Shown here piece by piece: positions 9,598 through 17,783 of a stretch of 64,000 bases of DNA (the stretch's first letter is position 1; each line of letters starts with the position of its first letter). The notes under the pieces are model-generated. The model was not told the origin of the DNA and made no database searches. It was given only the letters and a program-made list of their open reading frames with translations. This stretch comes from Planctomycetaceae bacterium (GTDB taxonomy: Bacteria > Planctomycetota > Planctomycetia > Pirellulales > Pirellulaceae): assembly GCA_020638995.1 (NCBI GenBank), contig JACKHM010000005.1:124001-188000 (forward strand), written 5' to 3'. A program made the position numbers and the translations under genes.

Positions 9598-10457
9598 AAC
9601 GTCAGATCCAGCGATTCGTTGGCACGAATGCTCACTTCGCGCCACGAGTACTTGCTGTCGCCAAGTAACTCTGTCGGCGGCTGTACATAGCGTCCGAGCT
9701 GTGCGATATCGGCCTTGTCGAGTTCTTCGCCCTCGGTTCGATACCGGTTCTTCGACACAACCAGTACGAAGTAGCTTCCCGTGTCGGGCAAAGTCAGTTG
9801 ATATTCGCCGTCGTTGTCGGCACGAGCATAAGCCCCGCCGATTGATTGGATGATACGAAGATTCTCGCTGTCGCCGCGTGGCATCGGATCGCTCGGTCGG
9901 AGTCCCTCCACAGGTGCTTTGCCTGTTGGTGACGGTCGTTGCTCGGTGGGAAGCACAATTACGACCGATCCATCATCAGGCAAACTCGAACCGCTGGCCG
10001 TGGCATACGAGATCTTTCCCGACAACACGCAGGGCACGGGAGCAGCATTGACGGCTTCCTTCGAGCTGCCTCCGCCATTCACCATTATGCCTAACGCGAA
10101 GGAAACGACGGCGACAACAGCCAACAGTATTCCTTGGGCGTACAAGACGCGTCGAGGAACGGCGACGCGATCCAAGTCTGTCGCGGTCGACATTCGAGGG
10201 GCGTAGTCATCATCGTCGGACTCGTAATGCCATTCTACTTCGTCGTCGTAGACCACAAACTCGGCATAGGGATTTGCTGCGTCCGAAGGTTCTGAGGTGT
10301 CGGCCTCATCCGTTTCGTCATTCTGCGCTTCGCCAGGATCGGAATCGGGAACCTTGATCTTTCCTTTGCACTTCGGACACTTTGCTCGCATGCCCGCTTG
10401 CTTTGAGCTGACATTCAGCCGTTGACCGCAGTGTTCGCATGCGAATTTGATCGGCAT
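9594..10457 (-). CDS. Zinc-ribbon membrane protein with exported carboxypeptidase-regulatory-like domain
   Basis: This 287-residue protein begins with a CxxC-x16-CxxC zinc ribbon (C7, C10, C27, C30; FACEHCGQRL and KCPKCKGK), as in many planctomycete zinc-ribbon membrane proteins. An acidic linker rich in Asp and Glu (about 38-85) follows, then one hydrophobic helix (about 108-126). The outer region (about 140-287) has the pattern CVLSGKISYATASGSSLPDD and DNDGEYQLTLPDTGSYFVLV, like carboxypeptidase-regulatory or transthyretin-type folds often seen in planctomycete lipoprotein-like proteins. Function is unknown. It converges with the PD40 relic and overlaps its last bases. Confidence 0.75.
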   Translation of the reverse strand: MPIKFACEHCGQRLNVSSKQAGMRAKCPKCKGKIKVPDSDPGEAQNDETDEADTSEPSDAANPYAEFVVYDDEVEWHYESDDDDYAPRMSTATDLDRVAVPRRVLYAQGILLAVVAVVSFALGIMVNGGGSSKEAVNAAPVPCVLSGKISYATASGSSLPDDGSVVIVLPTEQRPSPTGKAPVEGLRPSDPMPRGDSENLRIIQSIGGAYARADNDGEYQLTLPDTGSYFVLVVSKNRYRTEGEELDKADIAQLGRYVQPPTELLGDSKYSWREVSIRANESLDLTF

Positions 10458-10762
10458 AGGTAGTCGCGGCTAGCGGGCTGGGTTTTGATAGTGTCCTCTA
10501 ACCGGCCACCTTAGGCCAACTCGACAGCGACTCTGCCAAGCCGCAGGTGAGGGGTTAAAGATCTTCAGCAAGCATCTAGCCTAACAGAGGTTTAGATCTG
10601 CTACCAGAATCCAACGCTACTTCGCTGCGAGACGAAGAATCCTTCGCAAATGGATCGGTGCCGTGACTGGCACCGACCGCGATGGCACATTATCCTCACA
10701 GCATTGGCGTCCGCAGATTGGAAGTGTCGTACCACGAATTCGCGAAAGAGAGTCTTACACAC
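10458..10762. other. Divergent intergenic region with a small hairpin
   Basis: This is the shared upstream region of the zinc-ribbon gene (minus) and the zincin gene (plus). It contains a perfect 7-bp inverted repeat, cggtgcc (10656-10662) and ggcaccg (10669-10675), with a 6-base loop. There is no T-run after it, so a terminator is unlikely; an operator or mRNA leader structure is possible. No gene is supported. Confidence 0.4.
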
Positions 10763-11488
10763 ATGTGGCAATTGTTTCGATTGACGACAGTGTTTTGCTT
10801 GGTCGTGTTGTCCGCGTTGGCCTCGCAGTCTCGCGCGGAGGGTGCAGGACGTTTCTTCGATCCGATTGAACAAGCGATCGAGGGCTGGACGGTTGCCATC
10901 GATCCGCAACTACTGGCCGGCGAACACCAGTCGCTTGGCGAGCAAGCAGTGAAGGCATTGGCGAACCACCTTCAGCGGATCACCTTTATCGTTCCCGAGG
11001 ATCGGTTGGTGAAGCTCAAGAAACTTCGCATCTGGCTGGAATTCGAGCATCCCGAGCTAAAGTCAATGCAATATCACCCGGACCGTGGCTGGCTGCTCGC
11101 AAATCAGCACGACCCCCGGCTAGTAAAGCATGTTCACATTCCCCAGGCTCGGCATCTGATCGAAGCCCACACTTGGGCCAAGCATCCGTATGTGATCCTG
11201 CACGAGTTGGCTCATGCGTACCACGATCAAGTGTTGAACTTCGACAACCCCGAAGTCATCGCCGTGTTCGACGCCGCAAAGGGGCAGGGGATTTACGAGG
11301 AGGTGTTACTTTACACCGGCAAAAAAGTGAAACATTACGGCTTGAGCAATCACAAGGAATACTTCGCGGAGTCGACGGAGGCATACTTTGGTGTAAACGA
11401 TTTTTATCCCTTTGTGCGAGCGGAATTGAATGAGCATGATCCCGCTATGTTTACCTTGCTTGAAAAGATTTGGGGGCGAGTCGAGTAG
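10763..11488 (+). CDS. Secreted zincin-like metallopeptidase (HELAH)
   Basis: This 241-residue protein starts at the ATG at 10763, which gives a clean signal peptide (MWQLFRLTTVFCLVVLSALA, then SQSRA). An upstream in-frame ATG at 10682 would bury it. The zinc motif H147-E148-L-A-H151 is followed 51 residues later by EYFAESTEAYFG, where E203 is a plausible third ligand. This HExxH plus Glu arrangement is that of gluzincin-type domains such as the anthrax-lethal-factor-like family. A periplasmic or secreted protease is the likely role; the substrate is unknown. It stands alone between the zinc-ribbon gene and a convergent DUF1569 gene. Confidence 0.75.
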   Translation: MWQLFRLTTVFCLVVLSALASQSRAEGAGRFFDPIEQAIEGWTVAIDPQLLAGEHQSLGEQAVKALANHLQRITFIVPEDRLVKLKKLRIWLEFEHPELKSMQYHPDRGWLLANQHDPRLVKHVHIPQARHLIEAHTWAKHPYVILHELAHAYHDQVLNFDNPEVIAVFDAAKGQGIYEEVLLYTGKKVKHYGLSNHKEYFAESTEAYFGVNDFYPFVRAELNEHDPAMFTLLEKIWGRVE

Positions 11489-11501
11489 TGGGCGTCGTAA
11501 G

Positions 11502-11993
11502 CTACGCCGCAGGAATCGCAAAACTCAAGTGCATCTCGGCGTGTCGCAGTTGGAATTGCAGGGTCTCTTCTTTCGAGAGATTCCCTAGAAACGGATGGTC
11601 GGTAAATCGTTCTACCGACTTAAAACGCTCGACTGCGGATTGCAATTCGCGCAAGGAGGAGTGTAACTCGACGTCGTCGACGGGGACGAATTGTGCTTCG
11701 GCCTCTTTGGGTATTTGAAAACCCGACGGAATACCTTCGTGGATGAACTTCTTCTTCATGAATGTTTTCATCACCGGTGCCATCAGCCGCATCCAGAGCG
11801 GAGGTTTGAAAGTCGACCCGTCCATCGTCGAGTTGATCCCAGCCGCCAAGTGAGAAAAGATCTGAGCGAGCGACCAATTGCCGAGCATTGTCACGTCGCA
11901 CTTGGCCAATCGGTCCGCTTCTGCAAGCAAATCGTCCAGCGAATCAAAGCGAAGCTTGCGACGGCCCTCGACCATCTTCGTGTTTACGGACAT
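11502..11993 (-). CDS. DUF1569 (DinB-like) protein
   Basis: This 163-residue protein has the DUF1569 hallmarks VEGRRKLRFDSLDDLLAEAD, LGNWSLAQIFSHLA, GIPSGFQIPKEAEAQFVPVD and the C-terminal HPFLGNLSKEE and HAEMHLSF. The family is a four-helix DinB-like fold that may bind a metal through conserved His residues; its biochemical role is not established. The ATG at 11993 (MSVNTKMVEG) gives the normal family length. The longer frame to 12077 adds an unrelated leader. Confidence 0.85.
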   Translation of the reverse strand: MSVNTKMVEGRRKLRFDSLDDLLAEADRLAKCDVTMLGNWSLAQIFSHLAAGINSTMDGSTFKPPLWMRLMAPVMKTFMKKKFIHEGIPSGFQIPKEAEAQFVPVDDVELHSSLRELQSAVERFKSVERFTDHPFLGNLSKEETLQFQLRHAEMHLSFAIPAA

Positions 11994-12228
11994 CGACAGG
12001 ATTCCTGCCAGGGTGAATGGTGATGTGTGATCCGGCATTGTGCCAACAATCAGCAGTCGACTCCAGACGCCAAGCAAACAATCACGAAAAAGAGTTGTTA
12101 AACTAGTCTGGCCGAGTTACATAATGTGGTTGCTCGAATTACTCCGGCGAGAATTCCGATCGTCTGGATGATGACGCCTGACAACTCACAAACTTAACAG
12201 CAAACTCTCCGACTTAGGATGAACTCAG

Positions 12229-14436
12229 ATGACCAACGCTATCGTACGTGCCCTGATGTCCCTCACGCTGGCTCTCTTTTGTTTTTGCTCACACACTCGA
12301 GCCGAAAGTTTACGAGTCTACGAACTCGGTCAGTTACCGAACGATAGTCGACTGGGCGAGCCTAAAGATCTGAACGGCTACTTCCCGTTCGAGGTACCGA
12401 GCGGTCGGGCGGCCTGGGAGACGCGTGCTGAAGAATTGCGTCGGCGGGTCATGATCGCCACCGACGTGTGGCCGATGCCGGAACGTACACCGTTGAATCC
12501 CGTCATCTATGGGAAGACACAACGCGATGGATTCACTGTTGAAAAAGTCTACTTCGAAAGCATGCCCAATCACTTCGTCACGGGATTGTTGTTTCGGCCT
12601 GATGATGGCAAAGGCAATATCAAACGACCTGCCGTGCTTTGTCCGCATGGACATGGCGGGCGTCTACAGGATTATGGCGAAGCCAATATGGCGAAGCTGA
12701 TCGAGAGCGGGGCTGAAAAGTTTGAAAAGTCGGGCCGCATGCCGAAACTTGCTCGTTGCGCGCAACTTGCCAGAATGGGGTGCGTTACGTTCATCTTCGA
12801 CATGTTGGGCTATGCGGACAGCAACCAGATCAGCCGCGAACTCGCTCATGGTTTCGCAAAACAAAGGCCTGACTTCGAGGGGAAAACTAGTTGGGGTCTG
12901 TTTAGCGCCCAAGCGGAACTGCGTTTGCAGAGCGTCATGGGAATTCAGACTTGGAACTCGATTCGTTGTCTCGACTTTTTGGAGCAGTTGCCGGATGTCG
13001 ATCGCAACCGAATGGCAGTGACCGGTGGCAGCGGTGGCGGGACGCAAACGATTTTGCTGTGTGCCATCGACCCCCGGCCTATCGCGGCATTTCCGAATGG
13101 AATGGTCTCGACTTCGATGCAAGGCGGCTGTACTTGCGAGAATTGCACGTTGTTGCGAGTCGATTCAGGCAACGTGGAATTGGCGGCGTTGTTCGCACCC
13201 AAGCCGCAGGCGATGACGGCCGCCAACGATTGGACAAAGGAAATGATGACGAAGGGGTATCCGGAACTACAACAGATCTACGACATGTTCGGTGTGAAAG
13301 ACAATGTCTATTGTCGCGAGATGCTTCACTTCCCGCACAACTATAACTACGTCAGCCGGGCGACGATGTACGACTGGTTCAACAAACACATGAGACTCGG
13401 CCTCGACAGTCCAGTCATCGAACAAGATTGGGAACCGCTAACGGCGGAAGAATACACTGTCTGGGACAAAGATCATCCGGCACCCAAAGGCGGCGACGAG
13501 TATGAACGCAGCCTAACCAAATACATGGCCGAAAGGTCCGACACACAACTAGCCTCCCTAGCGCCGAAGAACGCCCAATCACTCCAGAAGTTTCGTGAAG
13601 TCGTTGGCGGGGCTTTCCGTTCGATTGTCGGACGCGAAGTTCCGGCGTTCGACGACCTTCAACGCACCAAAGTCCATAAAGAACAACGAGCCGGTTACAT
13701 CTATTTCGCCGATTATCTGCGTTTGCAAACCAAGGGCGAAGAGATCCCTTTCATCTCGCTGTATCCGACCGGTACGGAGTGGAATGGCGACGTTGTGATT
13801 TGGGTCGATGGAATCGGTAAACGCGGCCTATTTGCTGACTCGGGTGAATTGCGTAGCGAAGTCCGGCGACTCGTCGACGCAGGTGCGTCGATCGTCGCGC
13901 CAGATCTCTTTCAGCAAGGCGAGTTTCTTTCGGGCGATCAACCGCTTGTCGAGCAAGCCGTGGTCAAAAATCCGCGAGAAGCAGCCGCCTATACTTTCTG
14001 TTACAACGACACCGTATTCGTGCGACGCGTTCATGACATCCTTACCGTGGTAAGCTTTATCCGCGGCGACGAACACGCACCAAAGCATCTTCACCTGATT
14101 GGCACGAACGGTGCCGGCCCTGTCGCTGCGGCTGCCCGAGCCATCGCAGGTGGACAAATCGATAAAGCCGCCATCGATACGCAAGGTTTCCGCTTCGCAG
14201 ATCTCACGTCGTATCGTGATCCTGATTTTCTTCCGGGGGCCGTAAAGTATGGCGATGTCCCTGCCTTACTGGCGCTATCCGCTCCACACCCACTTTGGAT
14301 TGGCGGCGAAAAGGGCGATTTGCCGGAGACCATCAAGCAGGCATTCGCAGCGACGGGTAACGCGGACCGTGTAACTTCTTCCTCACTCCAGAACGCAGCG
14401 GACGCCGCAGCCGACTGGCTGCTAATGGGCAAATAG
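12229..14436 (+). CDS. Secreted alpha/beta hydrolase, acetyl-xylan-esterase-like, with a second hydrolase-like half
   Basis: This 735-residue exported protein has a signal peptide of about 25 residues (LALFCFCSHTRA). The first half is an alpha/beta hydrolase with nucleophile elbow GGSGGG (S268), likely acid D334 (AANDWT) and histidine H370 (FPHNYN). It resembles acetyl xylan esterase and related carbohydrate esterases. The second half (about 450-735) again has the strand-turn-helix order (VVIWVDGIGKRGLF, SIVAPDLFQQGEF, HLIGTNGAGPVAAAARAI), but the elbow reads GTNGAG without serine. It looks like a catalytically dead second hydrolase domain. A role in deacetylating plant or algal polysaccharide is inferred from family and neighbours only. 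Confidence 0.85.
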   Translation: MTNAIVRALMSLTLALFCFCSHTRAESLRVYELGQLPNDSRLGEPKDLNGYFPFEVPSGRAAWETRAEELRRRVMIATDVWPMPERTPLNPVIYGKTQRDGFTVEKVYFESMPNHFVTGLLFRPDDGKGNIKRPAVLCPHGHGGRLQDYGEANMAKLIESGAEKFEKSGRMPKLARCAQLARMGCVTFIFDMLGYADSNQISRELAHGFAKQRPDFEGKTSWGLFSAQAELRLQSVMGIQTWNSIRCLDFLEQLPDVDRNRMAVTGGSGGGTQTILLCAIDPRPIAAFPNGMVSTSMQGGCTCENCTLLRVDSGNVELAALFAPKPQAMTAANDWTKEMMTKGYPELQQIYDMFGVKDNVYCREMLHFPHNYNYVSRATMYDWFNKHMRLGLDSPVIEQDWEPLTAEEYTVWDKDHPAPKGGDEYERSLTKYMAERSDTQLASLAPKNAQSLQKFREVVGGAFRSIVGREVPAFDDLQRTKVHKEQRAGYIYFADYLRLQTKGEEIPFISLYPTGTEWNGDVVIWVDGIGKRGLFADSGELRSEVRRLVDAGASIVAPDLFQQGEFLSGDQPLVEQAVVKNPREAAAYTFCYNDTVFVRRVHDILTVVSFIRGDEHAPKHLHLIGTNGAGPVAAAARAIAGGQIDKAAIDTQGFRFADLTSYRDPDFLPGAVKYGDVPALLALSAPHPLWIGGEKGDLPETIKQAFAATGNADRVTSSSLQNAADAAADWLLMGK

Positions 14437-14592
14437 CCATATTCATATCAACGCGGCGACGAAATCAGAGATGCGCAGCGCAGTGTTCTCGCGTCGTTCG
14501 GCAATTTTTTCGGGAAATAATTGTCGTTGCTTGCGCATCGCTTTGCGACATGCTATCCCCCAACTTTCATCACTCAAAGGGCACTATCTCGG

Positions 14593-15840
14593 ATGAACCG
14601 ATTCATTCTAAACTTCGCTCGAATCAACCTTGTGCTGTTGCTGGGGACAATCTGCTCTGCACAGGAATGGACCCGATTCCGCGGTCCCAATGGCTCCGGA
14701 ATTAGTGATGCGAAGACGATCCCGACGAGCTGGACTGAAAACGACTACAATTGGATCGCAGAATTACCGGGACGGGGCCACTCTTCTCCGGTCGTATGGG
14801 GCGACAAGCTGTTCGTGACTTGCTGTGATGACGCAGCAAGTTTGCGGTACCTGGTCTGCTTAAATACGAGTGACGGCTCGGTGTTCTGGACAAAATCGTT
14901 TCCATTTGAAACGTACAAGCAGCAAAAGAACAACAGCTTTGCGTCGAGTACTCCGACGGTCGATGCCGAGCACGTTTATGTGTTGTGGCATTCGAGGCAA
15001 TCATCGCCTTTGATCGCTATGGATCACGAAGGCAACCAAGTCTGGGAGTACGATCTCGGTCCGTACACGCACGGTCAGGGTGGTGCGACGTCGCCGATTG
15101 TTGTCGACGATTTCGTCGTCGTCGCTCACGATCAGAAGGTGCCTAGTTTTTTGCTCGCACTCGATCGTCGGACCGGAAAAGAGCACTGGAAGATTCCTCG
15201 CGAAGGCAGGCACGCCTGCTACGCCACACCTTGTGTGAATGCATCCAGCAGTCGACCGCCCGAGTTGGTCTTTTCGCACTGCTATGAAGGAATCATCGGC
15301 GTTGATTTGGAAACAGGCAAACAAAACTGGCACATCGATCCTTTTGGCCGCGACGACCAACGATCATTGGTCTCACCGATCATCGCGGGCGACCTTGTGA
15401 TCGCGGGCAGTGGAGCAGCTGGCGGTACGCGACACATCGTCGCTGTTTCGCTCGAACAGTCAGGCTCGACGACTGCGGCGGCCGAAGCTTATCACATCAC
15501 ACGCCAAGCACCCCACATCCCCACCCCACTTGCTTATGGCCCATGGCTGTTCCTGTGGAGTGATCAGGGCATCGCCACCTGCTTGGACCGCGCGACCGGC
15601 AAGATCGTCTGGCAACAACGAATCGGTGGTAACTTCTACAGTTCGCCGATTTGTGTTGATGGGCGGATCTATTGCATCGATCTTGATGGTGTGATGGTCG
15701 TGATTGCAGCTGCGGATAAATATGAGGAACTATCCCGTGTTACGCTCGGACATCCGACGTCTGCAACTCCCGCCGTAAGCGATGGCATCATGTTCATTCG
15801 AACGGAGTCGCACGTCTTTTCGCTGGGCGGAGCAAAATAA
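14593..15840 (+). CDS. PQQ-like beta-propeller protein (exported)
   Basis: This 415-residue protein begins at the ATG at 14593, giving the signal peptide INLVLLLGTICSAQ and the typical mature start EWTRFRGPNGSGIS. That start is shared by many planctomycete PQQ-binding-like propellers (BamB/quinoprotein fold). Repeated blade motifs include SSPVVWGDKLFVTC, LDRRTGKEHWKIPRE, LDRATGKIVWQQRIGG and SPICVDGRIYCIDLDG. No cytochrome motif is present, so electron transfer by this chain is not shown; a structural or binding role is equally likely. The ORF can be read back to 14521, but that leader has no signal-peptide character. Confidence 0.88.
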   Translation: MNRFILNFARINLVLLLGTICSAQEWTRFRGPNGSGISDAKTIPTSWTENDYNWIAELPGRGHSSPVVWGDKLFVTCCDDAASLRYLVCLNTSDGSVFWTKSFPFETYKQQKNNSFASSTPTVDAEHVYVLWHSRQSSPLIAMDHEGNQVWEYDLGPYTHGQGGATSPIVVDDFVVVAHDQKVPSFLLALDRRTGKEHWKIPREGRHACYATPCVNASSSRPPELVFSHCYEGIIGVDLETGKQNWHIDPFGRDDQRSLVSPIIAGDLVIAGSGAAGGTRHIVAVSLEQSGSTTAAAEAYHITRQAPHIPTPLAYGPWLFLWSDQGIATCLDRATGKIVWQQRIGGNFYSSPICVDGRIYCIDLDGVMVVIAAADKYEELSRVTLGHPTSATPAVSDGIMFIRTESHVFSLGGAK

Positions 15841-15927
15841 CTGGCACTCGCTCTTCCCACGGTCCGCGGTCGTAGTACTATGGACGCACGAACCTTGTCG
15901 GACTACTCACACCACGGATTTAATGCA

Positions 15928-16689
15928 ATGTTCAAAAGTATTCCTTCGCTGTGCTTACTTGTCGCTGGCCTTTCAGCTTCCTTCGTCGCGGCTGACGAAG
16001 CTGCTCCGAAGCCCATCCGAGCGTTGATCATCACAGGCGGTTGCTGTCACGACTATGATTTTCAGACGAAGTCGATCAAACAAGCCGCAGTAGACCGCGG
16101 TGTGAACATCGAATGGACCGTCGTGAAGGACGGTGGAAACGGAACGGACGCACAGATCGCTCTGTACGATGATCCCGATTGGGCAAAGGGATTTGATGTC
16201 GTGATTCACAACGAATGTTTCGCCAACACGACCAACGCGGACTACATCCGCAAGATCACCTCCGTTCACAAAGCTGGTGTGAACGCGGTCGTCATCCACT
16301 GTGCGATGCACACTTATCGCGCCGCCAAGATCGACGACTGGCGAGAGTTTCTCGGCGTGACCAGTCGGATGCATGAGCACAAGAGCGAGTATCCGGTCCG
16401 CGCCGTGGCAGTCGAGCACCCCATCATGAAAGGTTTTCCCGCCGATTACAAAACGCCGATGGACGAGTTGTATGTGATCGAACACGTATGGCCGAATACC
16501 GAAGTTCTGGCCCGTTCGACCAGCGAAAAGACCGGCCAAACACATCCGGTCATTTGGACCAGCAAGTATGGCAAGGCTCGAGTCTTCGGAACAACCTACG
16601 GGCACTCGAACGAGACGTTTTCCGATCAAGTCTTTCTGACAACCCTTACACGCGGCATCCAGTGGGCCGCCGGGAGACTCGCAGAGTAG
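15928..16689 (+). CDS. ThuA-domain protein (exported)
   Basis: This 253-residue protein has a signal peptide (SIPSLCLLVAGLSASFVAAD) when read from the ATG at 15928. The ThuA fold is marked by IRALIITGGCCHDY, FDVVIHNECFAN, VVIHCAMHTYRA, the HPIMKGFPADY segment and GKARVFGTTYGHSNET. ThuA proteins are glutamine-amidotransferase-like and linked to trehalose and other sugar metabolism; the exact reaction is unknown. The methyltransferase gene starts 12 bp after the stop, so the two are probably co-transcribed. A close relative is fused into the 1414-residue protein at 40734. Confidence 0.9.
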   Translation: MFKSIPSLCLLVAGLSASFVAADEAAPKPIRALIITGGCCHDYDFQTKSIKQAAVDRGVNIEWTVVKDGGNGTDAQIALYDDPDWAKGFDVVIHNECFANTTNADYIRKITSVHKAGVNAVVIHCAMHTYRAAKIDDWREFLGVTSRMHEHKSEYPVRAVAVEHPIMKGFPADYKTPMDELYVIEHVWPNTEVLARSTSEKTGQTHPVIWTSKYGKARVFGTTYGHSNETFSDQVFLTTLTRGIQWAAGRLAE

Positions 16690-16701
16690 CGGACGGAGTT
16701 C

Positions 16702-17481
16702 ATGCCAGAGCGAACCAATTGCTACGATTATCCCCAATACTGGGATCTCGCCTTTCGCTCCGAGACGAAACTCGAAGCAGACTTCATTGAGGCTGCATGC
16801 ACGAAGTATTGCAACTTCCCAGCGAAACGGTTGCTCGAACCGGGGTGTGGGGGTGGGCGGCTCGTGGTTGAGATGTCGGCTCGCGGGTATGAAGTCACCG
16901 GGTTCGATCTCAGCGAGCCTTCGATTAAATACCTCACCAAACGGCTCGCGCGACGAAAACTCGGCGCTCGGGCTATCGCCGCCGATATGACGACATTCGT
17001 GTCTCGCCGCCAATTCGATGCGGCATTTTGTACGTTCAACACGTTTCGGCATTTAACGACCGAGGATATGGCGAGACAGCATCTCGAATGTGTCGCCCAA
17101 AGCTTGCGACCAGGCGGTATTTATATCTTGGGATTCCATCTCCTCCCGCCCGATGCAGACGAAGATTGCATCGAGCGCTGGTCTGCCAGGCACGGCAAGA
17201 CAAAAGTCACGATGACACTACGAGTGCTCGACTTTGATCGTAACAAAAGACTGGAGACGATACGATTCTCGCTGCGCGTTCGTACCGGCAGCCGCGATCT
17301 GAAACTACAGTCCGACTATCAGTATCGGATCTACACCGCTGCTCAGTTTCAGCGTCTCCTCATTTCGGTACCACAGTTCGAGCTGTGCGATGTCTATGAC
17401 TTCTGGTACGACATTGAGGAGCCATTTCAGTTAAGCAATGAGTTGGGTGATGCTGTTTTCGTTCTAAGGAAACGCAGTTGA
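16702..17481 (+). CDS. Class I SAM-dependent methyltransferase
   Basis: This 259-residue cytoplasmic protein contains the SAM-binding motif I LLEPGCGGGRL (about 44-54), the acidic end of strand 2 in VTGFDLS (D69) and a motif IV-like FDAAFCTFNTFRHL. The post-I order is that of small Rossmann methyltransferases, with a C-terminal lid region (YRIYTAAQFQRLL, FWYDIEEPF). The substrate is not identifiable. It follows the ThuA gene at 12 bp; no functional tie is obvious. Confidence 0.88.
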   Translation: MPERTNCYDYPQYWDLAFRSETKLEADFIEAACTKYCNFPAKRLLEPGCGGGRLVVEMSARGYEVTGFDLSEPSIKYLTKRLARRKLGARAIAADMTTFVSRRQFDAAFCTFNTFRHLTTEDMARQHLECVAQSLRPGGIYILGFHLLPPDADEDCIERWSARHGKTKVTMTLRVLDFDRNKRLETIRFSLRVRTGSRDLKLQSDYQYRIYTAAQFQRLLISVPQFELCDVYDFWYDIEEPFQLSNELGDAVFVLRKRS

Positions 17482-17783
17482 CGTGAACGGCTGGCTAAGA
17501 TGTTGCCGCAAAAAGCATTAAGTTTCACGAAACGGTGTCCGTCATGTGGAGGAATCATCTTGATGCACCCTTGTGTACCTCGTCGCCAACCGCAAGTGTT
17601 TACCGGGCCTGCGTGCCAACGAAAAGGCGTTGGGCCTGTTGCTGTCAGGTTGTGACCGAATGACTAGAATGTTGAACGCTGTTTCGATGACGGTCTCCGC
17701 TTAAGAAAGTCTCCTTCGTTCGTATTTGGAGTCGTAAGTGACTCACTCGTTTGCGTCACATACCCAACCCCAAGGAAGATTCA
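17482..17783. other. Intergenic region carrying the promoter of the first giant heme/copper protein
   Basis: About 300 non-coding bases. The recognisable items are a sigma70-type promoter at 17642-17670, listed separately, and the ribosome binding site AAGGAA at 17772-17777, seven bases before the ATG. I see no RNA gene or strong terminator for the upstream methyltransferase. Confidence 0.5.
17642..17670 (+). promoter_or_regulatory. Predicted sigma70-type promoter, CTGTCA-17-TAGAAT
   Basis: The -35-like box CTGTCA (17642-17647) and the -10-like box TAGAAT (17665-17670) are 17 bases apart. The same two boxes with the same spacing, preceded by the same TTG, lie upstream of the paralogous gene at 23064. 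Conservation between otherwise diverged upstream regions supports a real promoter. No operator was identified. Confidence 0.5.

Noticed and set aside
9598..9853. Continuation of the PD40 open frame
   Set aside because: After the frameshift near 9451 this frame no longer encodes propeller sequence and it overlaps the zinc-ribbon gene.
15973..17052. 359-residue minus-strand open frame across the ThuA and methyltransferase genes
   Set aside because: Both plus-strand genes are firmly identified; the minus frame has no family features.
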